Below, in pieces: positions 54,256 to 58,114 of a stretch of DNA of 64,000 bases. The stretch spans positions 92,973,015-93,037,014 of the forward strand of contig OW799237.1 of NCBI GenBank assembly GCA_941918925.1. Direction: 5' to 3'. This stretch comes from Phyto melanocephala. Taxonomy: Eukaryota > Arthropoda > Insecta > Diptera > Rhinophoridae. The translations under genes were made by a program, and so were the position numbers. The notes under the pieces were generated by a model, which had not been told where the DNA came from, made no database searches, and was given only the letters and a program-made list of their open reading frames with translations. The stretch's first letter is position 1, and each line of letters begins with the position of its first letter.

Positions 54256-54831
54256 AAAAACATTCATATATAAAAACATCCCATTGTAAAATTATAAATT
54301 TACGTATGTACATATGTTTTCAATACCGATCTACTCCCGAATATTTCTGATATTTTAATACCTCACCCGGGTCCAAACGATTTCGGGGGGCTTCAAAAAG
54401 TTGATTTGAACATACACACGGACAGACTGACAGAGCTTAATCGACTCCCCTATTCATAAGCTTGCAGAAAATATATACTTTATAGGGTCGGAAATGAAAA
54501 TTGTAGAAATTTCACACGAAATGACAAACCTATATATGTATACCCTTTTCCACTGTGTGAAGGGTATATATTTAATAAATTTAATAGGGGGTATATTTAA
54601 TAGATATTCATTAATATTTATTATCAAAAAATAATTATAATAATAATAATAATAATATTCAACATTTTAAATTACTTACCACACCAATTGGTAGCACCAG
54701 ACCAATAAAATACAACATCCAACTTTTAACTGTTGATTCTTTGAAGGGATGCATCAAAGATTCATCATCACAGAAGAAACCTCGTTTGTATGAATCGCCC
54801 CATAAAAAGAAGCATAAAATGGGGAAACCAA
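16586..54831 (-). CDS. Wunen-like lipid phosphate phosphatase (PAP2 family), 5' end missing
   Basis: Five exons join in phase on the minus strand: 54831-54680, 40841-40623, 26622-26443, 26380-26204 and 16693-16586, giving about 278 residues. All three PAP2 signature motifs are present: C1 [10 protein letters not shown]2 SFPSGHS and C3 [13 protein letters not shown] (Thr replaces the usual first Ser). The protein dephosphorylates lysophosphatidate, phosphatidate and related lipids at the cell surface, with six membrane spans expected. An N-glycosylation sequon, NAT, sits in the first outer loop before C1, as in the family. In Drosophila, wunen proteins guide germ cells; that role here is by homology only. 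The N-terminus and first half of membrane span 1 lie upstream, probably beyond the window. Introns of 13.8, 14.0 and 9.5 kb hold most of the transposons described here. Wunen or a close paralogue cannot be separated by eye. Confidence 0.9.
17659..17886 (-). mobile_element. tRNA-derived SINE with LINE-like 3' tail
   Basis: Read on the minus strand, the head contains a box A-like TAGTCAGTAGTGTGCTGG (17867-17850) and a box B-like GGTTCGATTTC (17829-17819) about 20 bases apart, the arrangement of a tRNA-type pol III promoter. The body follows, then a 3' tail (17750-17659) that matches the 3' end of the LINE fragment at 45150-45241: GGCATGTTGTGCGCTCCAT ... CCTTTTCAACCTAACCTAAC. The head is not a functional tRNA. 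A target duplication could not be made out with confidence. Confidence 0.75.
17887..19127. other. Gene-free stretch
   Basis: No recognisable gene. The plus-strand frame at 18625-18837 (70 residues, hydrophobic) has no family resemblance and is at chance level for this composition. Confidence 0.4.
19140..20165. repeat. Inverted-repeat element split by a mini-me-like copy
   Basis: ATCAAGGCATATATATTTAT followed by TCATCAGGCAAC (about 19157-19188) is mirrored by ACTACCTGATGAATAAATAT followed by GCCTTGAC (about 20129-20156). The mini-me-like copy at 19219-20004 lies between them. Without it, the arms would bracket about 250 bp, as in a MITE. The arms are imperfect and no target duplication was identified. 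Confidence 0.5.
19219..20004 (+). mobile_element. Mini-me-like non-coding repeat, near full length
   Basis: It has the same termini and internal order as the copy at 6602-7460, but the GTCY run is much shorter (about three units near 19355). The poly-T tract at 19628-19828 is also different in length. The module TGGTTAGAG...GGCATCGAATCCCAGC is present at about 19582-19615. Confidence 0.8.
20459..21405 (-). repeat. Old diverged relative of the mini-me-like family
   Basis: On the minus strand it starts near AATATACCC...GTCATTTCGTGTGAAATTTC (21405 to about 21340) and ends with a decayed version of the GGGTATA...GATTCGACACGGCAGAAT hairpin and CTTACTTGTT near 20459. The interior differs from the young family and matches 31040-31530 and 36380-36670, for example TAGGAGCGTGCAGAATTTGA and GTCAAGCYCTTTCATTCGAT. 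This defines a second, longer and older subfamily. Confidence 0.6.
21420..23640. other. Gene-free stretch
   Basis: No host exon recognised. Short frames such as 22992-23174 lack any family match. The run at 23092-23165 repeats GGTACAA and GGTGCA words several times, a small local repetition of unknown meaning. Confidence 0.4.
23650..23945 (+). pseudogene. Mariner-like transposase fragment (DNA-binding region)
   Basis: The frame contains [20 protein letters not shown], then [15 protein letters not shown], stop, [13 protein letters not shown]. This parallels [20 protein letters not shown] and [20 protein letters not shown] at 46614-46838, the second HTH region of the same transposase type. Only this region survives; the catalytic domain and ends are missing. 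Confidence 0.65.
24511..24880. mobile_element. MITE with CCCTRCAGATAA ends
   Basis: The left end CCCTACAGATAATATTGGAC (from about 24511) is mirrored by the right end GTATGGACTAGTCCCGTTAT followed by CTGCAGGG (to about 24881). The words GGTCCAT/ATGGACT recur inside. No coding sequence. The flanks do not show a clear target duplication, so the superfamily is left open. Confidence 0.55.
25330..25460. mobile_element. 131-bp palindromic MITE, copy 1
   Basis: GGGGCCAAATTACGGCATTC at the left is mirrored by GAATGACGTAATTTGGCCCC at the right, with arms of about 38 bp around GATCGTTCGAG and CACAGCGAACTC. The same element occurs inverted and very similar at 41376-41508, and decayed at 27300-27420. No coding. 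Confidence 0.85.
25614..25685 (-). CDS. Possible alternative terminal exon of the phosphatase gene
   Basis: On the minus strand, acceptor TTCACCTTCATTCTAG is followed by an open phase-0 stretch [20 protein letters not shown] then KHN and stop TAA, with AATAAA hexamers 14-30 bases later. It would join the donor at 26204 through a 518-bp intron. The encoded tail does not resemble the conserved SDLF tail, so it could be a true alternative C-terminus, a cryptic exon, or chance. The exon at 16586 is the better family match. Confidence 0.35.
   Translation of the reverse strand, partial: LHSVPDKWFNWNTVWPNAHSKHN
26204..26380 (-). CDS. Phosphatase exon with C3 motif
   Basis: This 59-codon exon runs from acceptor TTTAATTGCAG to donor GTAGTG|GTGAGT. 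It encodes membrane span 5 ([12 protein letters not shown]), the C3 catalytic motif [13 protein letters not shown] (with the nucleophile-type His and assisting Asp) and span 6 ([13 protein letters not shown]). Reading through the donor would stop after four codons (SLLN), so splicing onward is expected. Confidence 0.9.
26443..26622 (-). CDS. Phosphatase exon with C2 motif
   Basis: This 60-codon exon sits between acceptor TTTGTTTTTAG and donor GCG|GTGAGT and is separated from the next exon by a 62-bp intron. It begins [12 protein letters not shown], the conserved outer-loop sequence following RPHFFD. It contains the C2 motif [12 protein letters not shown], whose Ser/Gly/His line the phosphate site. 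Confidence 0.92.
27300..27420. repeat. Decayed third copy of the 131-bp palindromic MITE
   Basis: TATTCGAACGTAATCGAAAT ... AAAAAGCACAGCGAACTCGA ... follows the order of the MITE at 25330-25460. The terminal GGGGCCAAATT arms are lost. Confidence 0.6.
28233..29602. mobile_element. Palindromic hAT-type element with 8-bp TSD
   Basis: The termini TAGGGTTGCCA (28233) and TGGCAATCCTA (to 29602) are inverted with one mismatch. ACACAACA flanks it at 28225-28232 and 29603-29610. The empty site, CACAACAGCTGATT with a single ACACAACA, is preserved in element B near 30353, which proves the boundaries. Much of each half folds on the other: 28686-28735 against 29139-29190. CAGTAC words are clustered near both ends. 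No coding sequence; it is a foldback-like, non-autonomous hAT. Confidence 0.88.
28734..28959. mobile_element. Long-TIR MITE nested in the hAT element
   Basis: TTAGGGCCATTATTACAACT at the left is mirrored by AGCTGTAATAATGGCACTTAA at the right. The complementarity continues through the words TTTAGCTAAAGG and ATTTATC-GCTTTGCATTAT for about 80 bp per arm. It occupies the loop of the palindromic host element. Confidence 0.75.
29734..30480. mobile_element. TIR element B, intact relative of element A
   Basis: It is collinear with element A (27601-29733 minus its insertion) and about 747 bp long. Its right end GGATGGTATGTAACTCCAGC matches the inverse of A's left end. Its left end is joined directly to A's right end through ACTCCACCTTAACATACC, so the two are head-to-tail with a compact junction. 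Confidence 0.8.
30537..30696. mobile_element. Palindromic MITE of about 160 bp
   Basis: AGCAAGGTATAAGCAGTTGC on the left is mirrored by GCCATTGCATATACCTTGTT on the right. GCCTCCATTCCAAATGTCAA is mirrored by TTTGGAAAGGAGGC inside. No coding. Confidence 0.6.
31040..31530 (-). repeat. Fragment of the older mini-me-related subfamily
   Basis: It matches 20740-21090 in order: TTTATAATTAACTGTATTTT, GTCAAGCCTTTTCATTCGAT, GTAGAAACTGAAAAAA, AGGAGCGTGCAGAATTTGAT and a C-rich CCCGCCTATAAATTATC end. It is interrupted by the palindromic MITE at 31178-31291. Confidence 0.65.
31178..31291. mobile_element. Palindromic MITE (GTATTCATAAAAAATATT)
   Basis: GTCGTATTCATAAAAAATAT is mirrored by ATATTTTTTATGAATACGGC, with the arms continuing through TTTATTAAAGGCTTATTTGACAG / CAAACAAGCCTTCAATAAA. 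That is about 50 bp per arm with almost no loop. A weaker relative may lie at about 51330-51430. Confidence 0.75.
31560..33638. other. Gene-free intronic stretch
   Basis: It lies in the 14.0-kb intron of the phosphatase gene. No exon, RNA gene or bounded transposon was recognised. Short phrases at 33150-33360 (CTAACCAGCAACATCCCAGG, CCGATCCAGAGACAG) are more GC-rich than the surroundings and could be an old SINE or LINE scrap, but this is not established. Confidence 0.4.
34283..35880 (+). mobile_element. Tc1-like transposon, 1.6 kb, with IR/DR ends
   Basis: Perfect 25-bp inverted ends start CAGTGGTGGCCTTATAATTA (34283-34307 and 35856-35880) and are flanked by TA at 34281-34282 and 35881-35882. 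Inner copies of the end motif, GACACGTAATTAGAAAC near 34487-34504 and TTTCTAATTATGTGACCAC near 35660-35678, repeat in the same orientation as the outer ones. This gives the IR/DR layout of Tc1-type transposase sites. It contains one transposase gene broken by point mutations only. Confidence 0.93.
34617..35621 (+). pseudogene. Tc1 transposase, two stop codons and a changed catalytic residue
   Basis: A single frame of 334 codons is interrupted by TGA at 34935 and TAA at 35241, with no frameshift. Residues 1-105 form paired HTH DNA-binding domains ([20 protein letters not shown]..., [10 protein letters not shown]...). The catalytic domain carries WSDES (first Asp) and HHDNDPKH (second Asp). The third position, normally PIENLW, reads PIKNLW, so the DD34E glutamate is lysine (AAA at 35433-35435). 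The spacing between the second Asp and this Lys is 34 residues. The copy cannot transpose itself but may still be mobilised in trans through its intact ends. Confidence 0.93.
36380..36670 (+). repeat. Fragment of the older mini-me-related subfamily
   Basis: It ends GATGGTGAAGGGTATTATAG, then GATTCGGCACGGCCGAATAT and CTTACTTAT. Upstream, TTGTCAAGCCCATCAAT and ATAACTAACTATGTAAAAATTC match 20520-20700 read in reverse. The 5' portion is missing. Confidence 0.6.
37280..37495 (-). pseudogene. 3'-end fragment of a mariner-like element
   Basis: It begins with the terminal repeat AAGGGTCCGCCA after TA and continues on the minus strand into transposase that matches 47860-48060 ([19 protein letters not shown]..., [14 protein letters not shown]). 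Stops and a substitution in the active-site stretch (GGCTTTAACAGGACAGC for QQD) show decay. The other end is missing. Confidence 0.7.
37960..38660. repeat. A-rich region with degenerate tandem periodicity
   Basis: Variants of TTTTCTATAGAAAAAATTAA followed by ACAAAAAA recur more than fifteen times at irregular spacing of about 25-45 bp. Both AAATTAAACAAAAA and TTTTTCTATA words are frequent. It looks like a decayed simple satellite grown from an AT-rich seed. No coding. Confidence 0.6.
39344..40194 (+). mobile_element. Helitron-like element with internal tandem array, copy 1
   Basis: It starts TCTATATATATAAAAGTGAA and ends GCGCGCCGGGTTTGGCTAG, with A before and T after. This is the TC...CTRR, A^T insertion pattern of Helitrons. 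Near the 3' end GGCG...CGCC can form the expected hairpin. The interior holds about six units of roughly 118 bp, each with a GTGGGCGGGGCCACGCCC self-complementary block, a TACTTGCACTGGACCGATT phrase and CTGAAACTTTGCACACATA. A (GT)n run lies at about 39367-39387. There is no Rep/helicase gene, so it is a non-autonomous member like the DINE-1 group. Confidence 0.8.
40623..40841 (-). CDS. Phosphatase exon with C1 motif
   Basis: The 73-codon exon lies between acceptor TTAAATATTTCAG and donor TTTGAT|GTAAGT, phase 0 on both sides. It finishes span 2 (ILIVEII), gives the outer loop with the NAT glycosylation sequon, then [20 protein letters not shown] as span 3. It ends with C1, [13 protein letters not shown], whose Lys and Arg bind phosphate. 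Confidence 0.92.
41376..41508. mobile_element. Palindromic MITE, copy 2 (inverted)
   Basis: This is the reverse complement of the element at 25330-25460 with few differences; TCGATCACGATCGAAATTTT, CGATCGAGTTCGCTGTGCTT and AGGTATAAAGATTCTACTAA all match. The ends GGGTCC / TTGCCCTC are slightly eroded. Confidence 0.8.
42218..42397 (+). CDS. Unrecognised small membrane-protein-like ORF
   Basis: ATG at 42218 opens a 59-residue frame, [20 protein letters not shown] continuing [19 protein letters not shown], then a part derived from the repeat starting at 42324. It resembles a membrane anchor with a basic region after it. The frame has better codon texture than its surroundings, and the TACCCAGC-family element appears to have cut into it. 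I do not recognise the family. It may be an exon fragment, a dead gene piece or chance. Confidence 0.2.
   Translation: MRLYQVTAVVLIMVQLWTLICFRIKFFKWNYAKLSKASQQKLGNELRLLNNILFNDYYI
42324..42850. mobile_element. Second copy of the TACCCAGC-family element
   Basis: CCCAGCAAAAACTAGGTAAT ... AACATACTTTTCAATGAC and, at the far end, TTTCCTCCAATGACATCGCC match the element at 15180-15756. The right terminus is worn. The middle (about 42490-42770) is unrelated to copy 1 and unusually GC-rich (GTGGCGGCTCATGAATC, GACGGAGACGTACTGAATG), so it may hold another insertion. Confidence 0.55.
42860..44860. other. Gene-free intronic stretch
   Basis: No exon or bounded element was recognised. At 44740-44880 GTCATTCCATTTGTAACACA, GTCCATCCGTCCTTCCGTAT and GTCCGTTG is a partial mini-me-type segment with GTCY units. 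Confidence 0.4.
44979..47463 (+). pseudogene. DD41D mariner-like transposase split by a LINE
   Basis: The N-terminus starts at ATG 44979 ([20 protein letters not shown] ... [13 protein letters not shown]) and is interrupted at 45150. It resumes at 46601 in broken frames ([31 protein letters not shown]). The C-terminal catalytic part, 47070-47460, is open: [12 protein letters not shown], then [20 protein letters not shown], with 41 residues between these two Asp. That spacing fits the DD41D (rosa/Visitor-like) group, not classical DD34D mariner. Frameshifts in the middle and the LINE make it dead. Clear terminal repeats were not identified. Confidence 0.85.
45150..46587 (-). mobile_element. 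5'-truncated LINE with RNase H, 13-bp TSD
   Basis: ACAAGGGACAGTA flanks it at 45137-45149 and 46588-46600. The minus-strand frame 46589-45297 (430 residues) begins within reverse transcriptase: [40 protein letters not shown]. It continues into RNase [25 protein letters not shown]. Everything before the RT middle is missing, as expected from incomplete reverse transcription. The 3' tail ends CCTTTTCAACCTAACCTAAC on the minus strand. RT plus RNase H suggests the I or LOA group. Its tail is shared with the SINE at 17659. Confidence 0.9.
47538..48094 (+). mobile_element. Deleted mariner-like element with intact ends
   Basis: AAGGGTCCGCCA and TGGCGGACCCTT are perfect inverted ends, with TA on both sides (47536-47537, 48095-48096). 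The 557-bp interior keeps two separated transposase pieces: [20 protein letters not shown] ... [13 protein letters not shown], then [20 protein letters not shown]. The N-terminus and the segment after the second Asp are missing. A partial relative lies at 37280-37495. Confidence 0.88.
48353..48826. mobile_element. Possible MITE with GTTCA/TGAAC-rich ends
   Basis: TTAGAGATGTGTTCATGAAC at the left is roughly mirrored by ACGATTTGGCACACGTCTAA at the right. Both flanking zones are dense in GTTCAATTGAAC and GAACTA palindromes. It is non-coding. Identity of the ends is imperfect, so the limits are approximate. Confidence 0.4.
49513..49925 (+). pseudogene. Mariner-like relic, GGGTGGT end
   Basis: It begins TATAGGGTGGTTTTTTTTCA, similar to the AAAGGGTGGTTAA end at 51441. 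A frame [31 protein letters not shown] starts at about 49595. Later translation with gaps recalls the catalytic part (NKQN..RIWSEDV, then [13 protein letters not shown]). Large deletions and stops are present, and no right terminal repeat was found. Confidence 0.55.
50093..50815. mobile_element. TIR element (CAAAGAAAAA..ATGGTT family), copy 1
   Basis: CACTAAAGAAAAACTATGGT on the left is mirrored by ACCATATTTTTTCTTTGCGTG on the right. GTTGTCG / CGACAACCATA motifs recur inward. A partial inverted copy is at 59745-59980. No coding potential. Confidence 0.6.
50830..51270 (-). repeat. Diverged mini-me-related repeat
   Basis: TAAGTAAGATCGCTCTATTC, AACTGTGCCGAACTTTGTAT and ACCCTTATAAAAATTTG open it. 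GACAGACAGACTTAACTTAT, AATGAATATTGTTGAAATTA and GGGATGACAAACTTAT close it, the same order as the young family read in reverse. It is the most eroded copy. Confidence 0.6.
51441..52693 (-). mobile_element. Mariner-like element, 1.25 kb, with inverted ends
   Basis: The left end AAAAAGGGTGGTTAATTTTT and right end AATTTAACCACCCTTTA are inverted, with TA near both junctions. It carries a decayed minus-strand transposase (see 51760-52479). The element at 1-559 is an internally deleted version of it. Confidence 0.85.
51700..52590 (-). pseudogene. Mariner-like transposase relic, catalytic Asp replaced
   Basis: On the minus strand, [20 protein letters not shown] (from 52479) and [16 protein letters not shown] give the HTH region. 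[20 protein letters not shown] ... [20 protein letters not shown] (52062-51760) gives the catalytic core. The second catalytic Asp, normally QQDGA, reads QQNSA. A frame change after VSH precedes a remnant [18 protein letters not shown] in another frame. Several breaks make it non-functional. Confidence 0.8.
52700..53815. other. Gene-free intronic stretch
   Basis: It lies in the 13.8-kb intron. Nothing coding and no bounded transposon recognised; it is plain AT-rich sequence with poly-T runs. Confidence 0.45.
53820..54568 (-). mobile_element. Mini-me-like copy carrying a large microsatellite
   Basis: Read on the minus strand, it begins TATACCCTTCACACAGTGGA and ends GGGTATATAAGATTCGGCAC, GGCCGAATATAGCGCTCTTA and CTTG. 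The central poly-T part present in other copies is deleted. The ATGTATG seed has expanded into a tetranucleotide array at 53931-54252. It lies just 110 bp from the exon at 54680, in the intron downstream of it. Confidence 0.88.
53931..54252. repeat. (CATA)n/(TATG)n microsatellite, about 80 units
   Basis: There is a nearly uninterrupted CATA array on the plus strand, with ACGTACGTAC at 53945-53954 and single changes at 53993 (ATATAT) and 54041 (GCAT). Open frames across it (HTYI / CMYV repeats) are artefacts. The same ACATACATACG seed exists in short form in every family copy here. Confidence 0.97.
54680..54831 (-). CDS. Phosphatase exon covering end of span 1 and span 2
   Basis: The 152-bp exon runs from acceptor TGTTTATTTACAG to donor GGTGTG|GTAAGT. 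It starts in phase 1 (codon split 1+2). It encodes [40 protein letters not shown] and [10 protein letters not shown]. The [16 protein letters not shown] sequence is highly conserved in wunen/LPP proteins. The upstream exon must end with the first base of the split codon and was not found to the right. Confidence 0.92.
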
Positions 54832-54896
54832 CTGTAAATAAACAAAATCAAACAATAAGGAAATTATTACAATAATTTTTCTCTAAAGACCTAAAC

Positions 54897-55216
54897 CAGT
54901 GCTATTCAATCTTTTTGGCTCGTGTACCACTAAATTCACGACAAACTTTTCGCGTACCACCAAAAAAAATATAATGTAAACAATTTTAAAATTTCTAATC
55001 TATTTTATTTATTAATAATTAAAAACAATAAAATTAAAAAAAAATAATAAAAATTACAAAAAACATAAGAACATGTACATTAAAGGTATACTTTTAGCAT
55101 GATTTTTCTTTTTGTTTCCAATTGCAAAATAGAAATCGTTAAAATTTTAAAAGAATTCGCGTACCAACTGGAAATTTTTCGCGTACCACCAAGTGGTACC
55201 AAGTGGTAAATCATAA
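54897..55216. mobile_element. Possible hAT-type MITE
   Basis: CCAGTGCTATTCAATCTTTT, then TGGCTCGTGTACCACTAAAT, resembles the CAGTG...CTCAA-type starts of many hAT MITEs. TTCGCGTACCACC occurs near both ends. The right terminal inverse was not found, so the 3' limit is approximate. Confidence 0.4.
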
Positions 55217-56670
55217 GACATGCCTTTTTTACTACACCCCTTTCAATTCTCACCCGGTCATCTACAAACTAAAGAAAGACTTGGCGGTCCAAGATGTTGA
55301 CCACTCGTCATGTAAAAGCTCTATAAATATATAAAATTTAATGTTTGTTTTTCTAGAAACTCTGAGTAATTTTTTATTTTCTAAAAATATAAAACACAAA
55401 ATATAAAACCAAAATTTTGATTTGAAATACATATGCACATACATACATTATTTAAAAAAAAAATTAAAATTATGTCAAATTCTTAGCGTTACATACATAG
55501 TATGTATGCATATGCACTTGTAAATTAAAGCCGCGATTAATGCTTAAAGGAGTAGCTCTTCATTGTGCTCCAAAATAAAAGAAAAGGGGTGACCCACAGT
55601 AACCATTAATCCATGTATAATTATGTACATTGTAAGTGCATGTTTCAATTTAATTGCCGGGTACTTACAACTGAACACATAGAAAGTTATTTATGACATC
55701 CCTCCCTAGTTATTAACAAAAAAAAAATACAATTAAAATTACATTATTATGTATAGTCGAGTAACAACATTACAACATGTTGTTGTAAGAATTTTATGCT
55801 ACAATTGTTGTAGTAATTTCCTTTGTGAAAATTTACTGGTATAACAAGAACTCGCAAGTTGGTTACATATCATTCGTTCGCCTGCCGGTGTGATAATGGT
55901 CAGGAATGGAAAAGTACTTTTTTGTAGCACTCATTCAACGGTATTTAAATCTAGAACATATCTAAAGTTGCAATGGGTATCAACTCTGAAAACGATGCTT
56001 TGCAACATTTCTAATACTTGTCGATGACGTTTTGATAAGCTTTACATTGTCAATATTTTATACCGCAGGGTTATAAAACAATATACTTTGTTCAAATACA
56101 AAGCAAGTGTCGCTTTGAAATTAATCCATCATTTAATTTTTCATTTTCTTTGAAACAAAGGTAAATTATTAAGCAGAATTATAAGCATTTTATACATATT
56201 TAAAATTAACAAAATAAATAATTTTTAATTACTTTTTAAACAAAAAAATACTATTTAAAGATTTTATTTCATACCAAACAAAATTACCATTTTCCATCCC
56301 TGATCATTATAGAGGAAACTGTAGCAAAACTAAATGTCATTTAAAAACCAATGGTTGGTTAGCTGATCTGCATTTATACTCGCACGAGTTTTCACGGTCA
56401 TGGCATAAATTTCAATTATGCGTAATACCTGCAGATATCAACACACTGCAACAAAAGCAGATTGTATAAAAAATAGTAATAAATTTACTCGTTAACAGCA
56501 CATTCTATATTTCTGTAGTTAAAGAGTTGTTGGAAGAAAATGCTGGCACAACACTGTCGTTAGTAGGCATGTTGTTAATTTCTAACAACAATTTACAGAA
56601 TTAAAACTGGATAAAAAAGAATCTTAAGGTAATGAAGGGGAAAATAAATGGAAAATTAAAAAAAAAAAAA
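55217..56670. other. Gene-free stretch
   Basis: No exon was recognised. CTACAATTGTTGTAG and ACAACATGTTGTTGT near 55765-55815 are small palindromes. A GTAAGT site at about 55669 was tested as donor for the missing phosphatase exon but the required phase gives an early stop. Confidence 0.4.
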
Positions 56671-56672
56671 AT

Positions 56673-58110
56673 TATACCCTTCACCTGTGGTACACAAGGG
56701 TATATATAGCTTTGTCATTCTGTTTGTAATTTCTACAATTTTCATTTCCGAAACCATAAAGTATATATTTTCTGAAAGCTTATGAATAGAGGAGTCGATT
56801 AATTGACTGTCTGTCCGTCTGCCCGAGTGTTGGTTGAAATCAATTTTTAGAAGCAACTATATGTTCCTCAGATCTGTATATGGTATCAATCTCTTGGAAA
56901 TATCCAGGAATGAATCGCTATTGAAATTCAGCACAATCGCCTCATAACTTTCTGAGATATGAGCAAAAGACCACGACCACCTCGTTTATTTTCACAATTA
57001 CAACAACAACATACATATATATGTATATACTGGTTAGAGTAAACGTGGCATCGAATCCCACCTCAGCTAAAAAAATTTGTCTTTTATTTTATATATTACT
57101 AGAAAAGCCCGGCGCGCGTTGCTACGCCCCTTAATTAATAAAAATGCATTCTGAATTTAAATTGAATATCAAGTGCAAAAAGCTAAAAATTTAAAATTTT
57201 TTTAATGGGCATGGTACTGCCCACTTTTCTAATCAAGAAATTGTATAGACATGACAACTCAATATGTGTGCAAAGTTTCACAAAAATCGATCTAGAGCAA
57301 GTACCTCAAAATTATAACTTTTTTTATGGCCGTGGGGCCCTGCCCACTTTTCTAATCACGAAATTGTAAAGTCATAACAGCTCAATGTGTGTGCAAAGTT
57401 TCAGAAAAATCGTTCTAGTGCAAGTACCTCAAAATGATACCTTTTTTTATGGGCGTGGCACTGCCCACTTTTCTAATCGCAGAATTGTATAACATGAGAG
57501 TTCAATATGTGTGCAAAGTTTTAGAAAAATCGGTTTAGAGCAAGTACCTCAAAATTATAACTTTTTTTATGGCCTTGGGGGGGCCCTGCCCACTTTTCTA
57601 ATCACGAAATTGTAAAGTCATAACAGCTCAATATGTGTACAGAGTTTCAGAAAAATCGTTCTAGTGCAAGTAGCTAAAAATGATAACTTATTTTTTATTG
57701 GCGTGGTACTGCCCACTTTTCTAATCACGAAATTGTAAAGTCATGAGAGTTCAATATGTGTGCAAAGTTTCAGAAAAATCGGTCCAGTGCAAGTACCTCA
57801 AAATTATAATTTTTTATGGGCGTGGCCCCGCTCACTTTTTTCCACCCATAAACATTCCCTGGAATGTGTACAACAACTTTCCAAAGTTTAAGTCCGATCG
57901 ATTTTACAGTTTCGGAGTCTATAGCTAACACACACACACACAGACAGAGTTTCACTTTTATATATATAGATTTATATTTTTTTTTATATAGTTATTTTTA
58001 AAAATAAATTTTAAAAATAAATAAATTTTAAAAAAAATTTTTTATTGCATGACTACACGTTGTGAAGGGTATATAAGATTCGGCACGGCCTAATATAGCA
58101 CTGTTAATTG
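56673..58110 (+). mobile_element. Older mini-me-like copy hosting a Helitron-like element
   Basis: The 5' part (56673 to about 57090) has TATACCCTTCACCTGTGG, AAGCTTATGAATAGAGGAGT, GTCTGTCCGTCTGCCC and CGTGGCATCGAATCCCACCT. The 3' part (about 58030-58110) has TTGCATGACTACACGTTGTG, AAGGGTATATAAGATTCGGC and an eroded hairpin. The Helitron-like element at 57099-57970 separates them. It is more diverged from the family than the copies at 6602 and 19219. Confidence 0.8.
57099..57970 (-). mobile_element. Helitron-like element with internal tandem array, copy 2
   Basis: On the minus strand it starts TCTATATATATAAAAGTGAA and ends GCGCGCCGGGCTTTTCTAG, flanked by A and T as in copy 1 (39344-40194). About six internal units of roughly 118 bp each carry GGGCGTGG-type palindromic blocks. 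Units differ between copies: here several have GGGCCCTGCCCAC instead of GGGGCCACGCCC, so the array has been turning over. Confidence 0.8.
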
Positions 58111-58114
58111 TTGC

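Noticed and set aside
53805..54350. Open frames of 100-150 residues on both strands with repeated MYVC or HTYI units
   Set aside because: They are translations of the CATA microsatellite; any tetranucleotide array without stops gives such frames in several frames.
55661..55700. Candidate upstream phosphatase exon with donor GTT|GTAAGT
   Set aside because: In the required phase a stop occurs about seven codons upstream and no membrane span is encoded.
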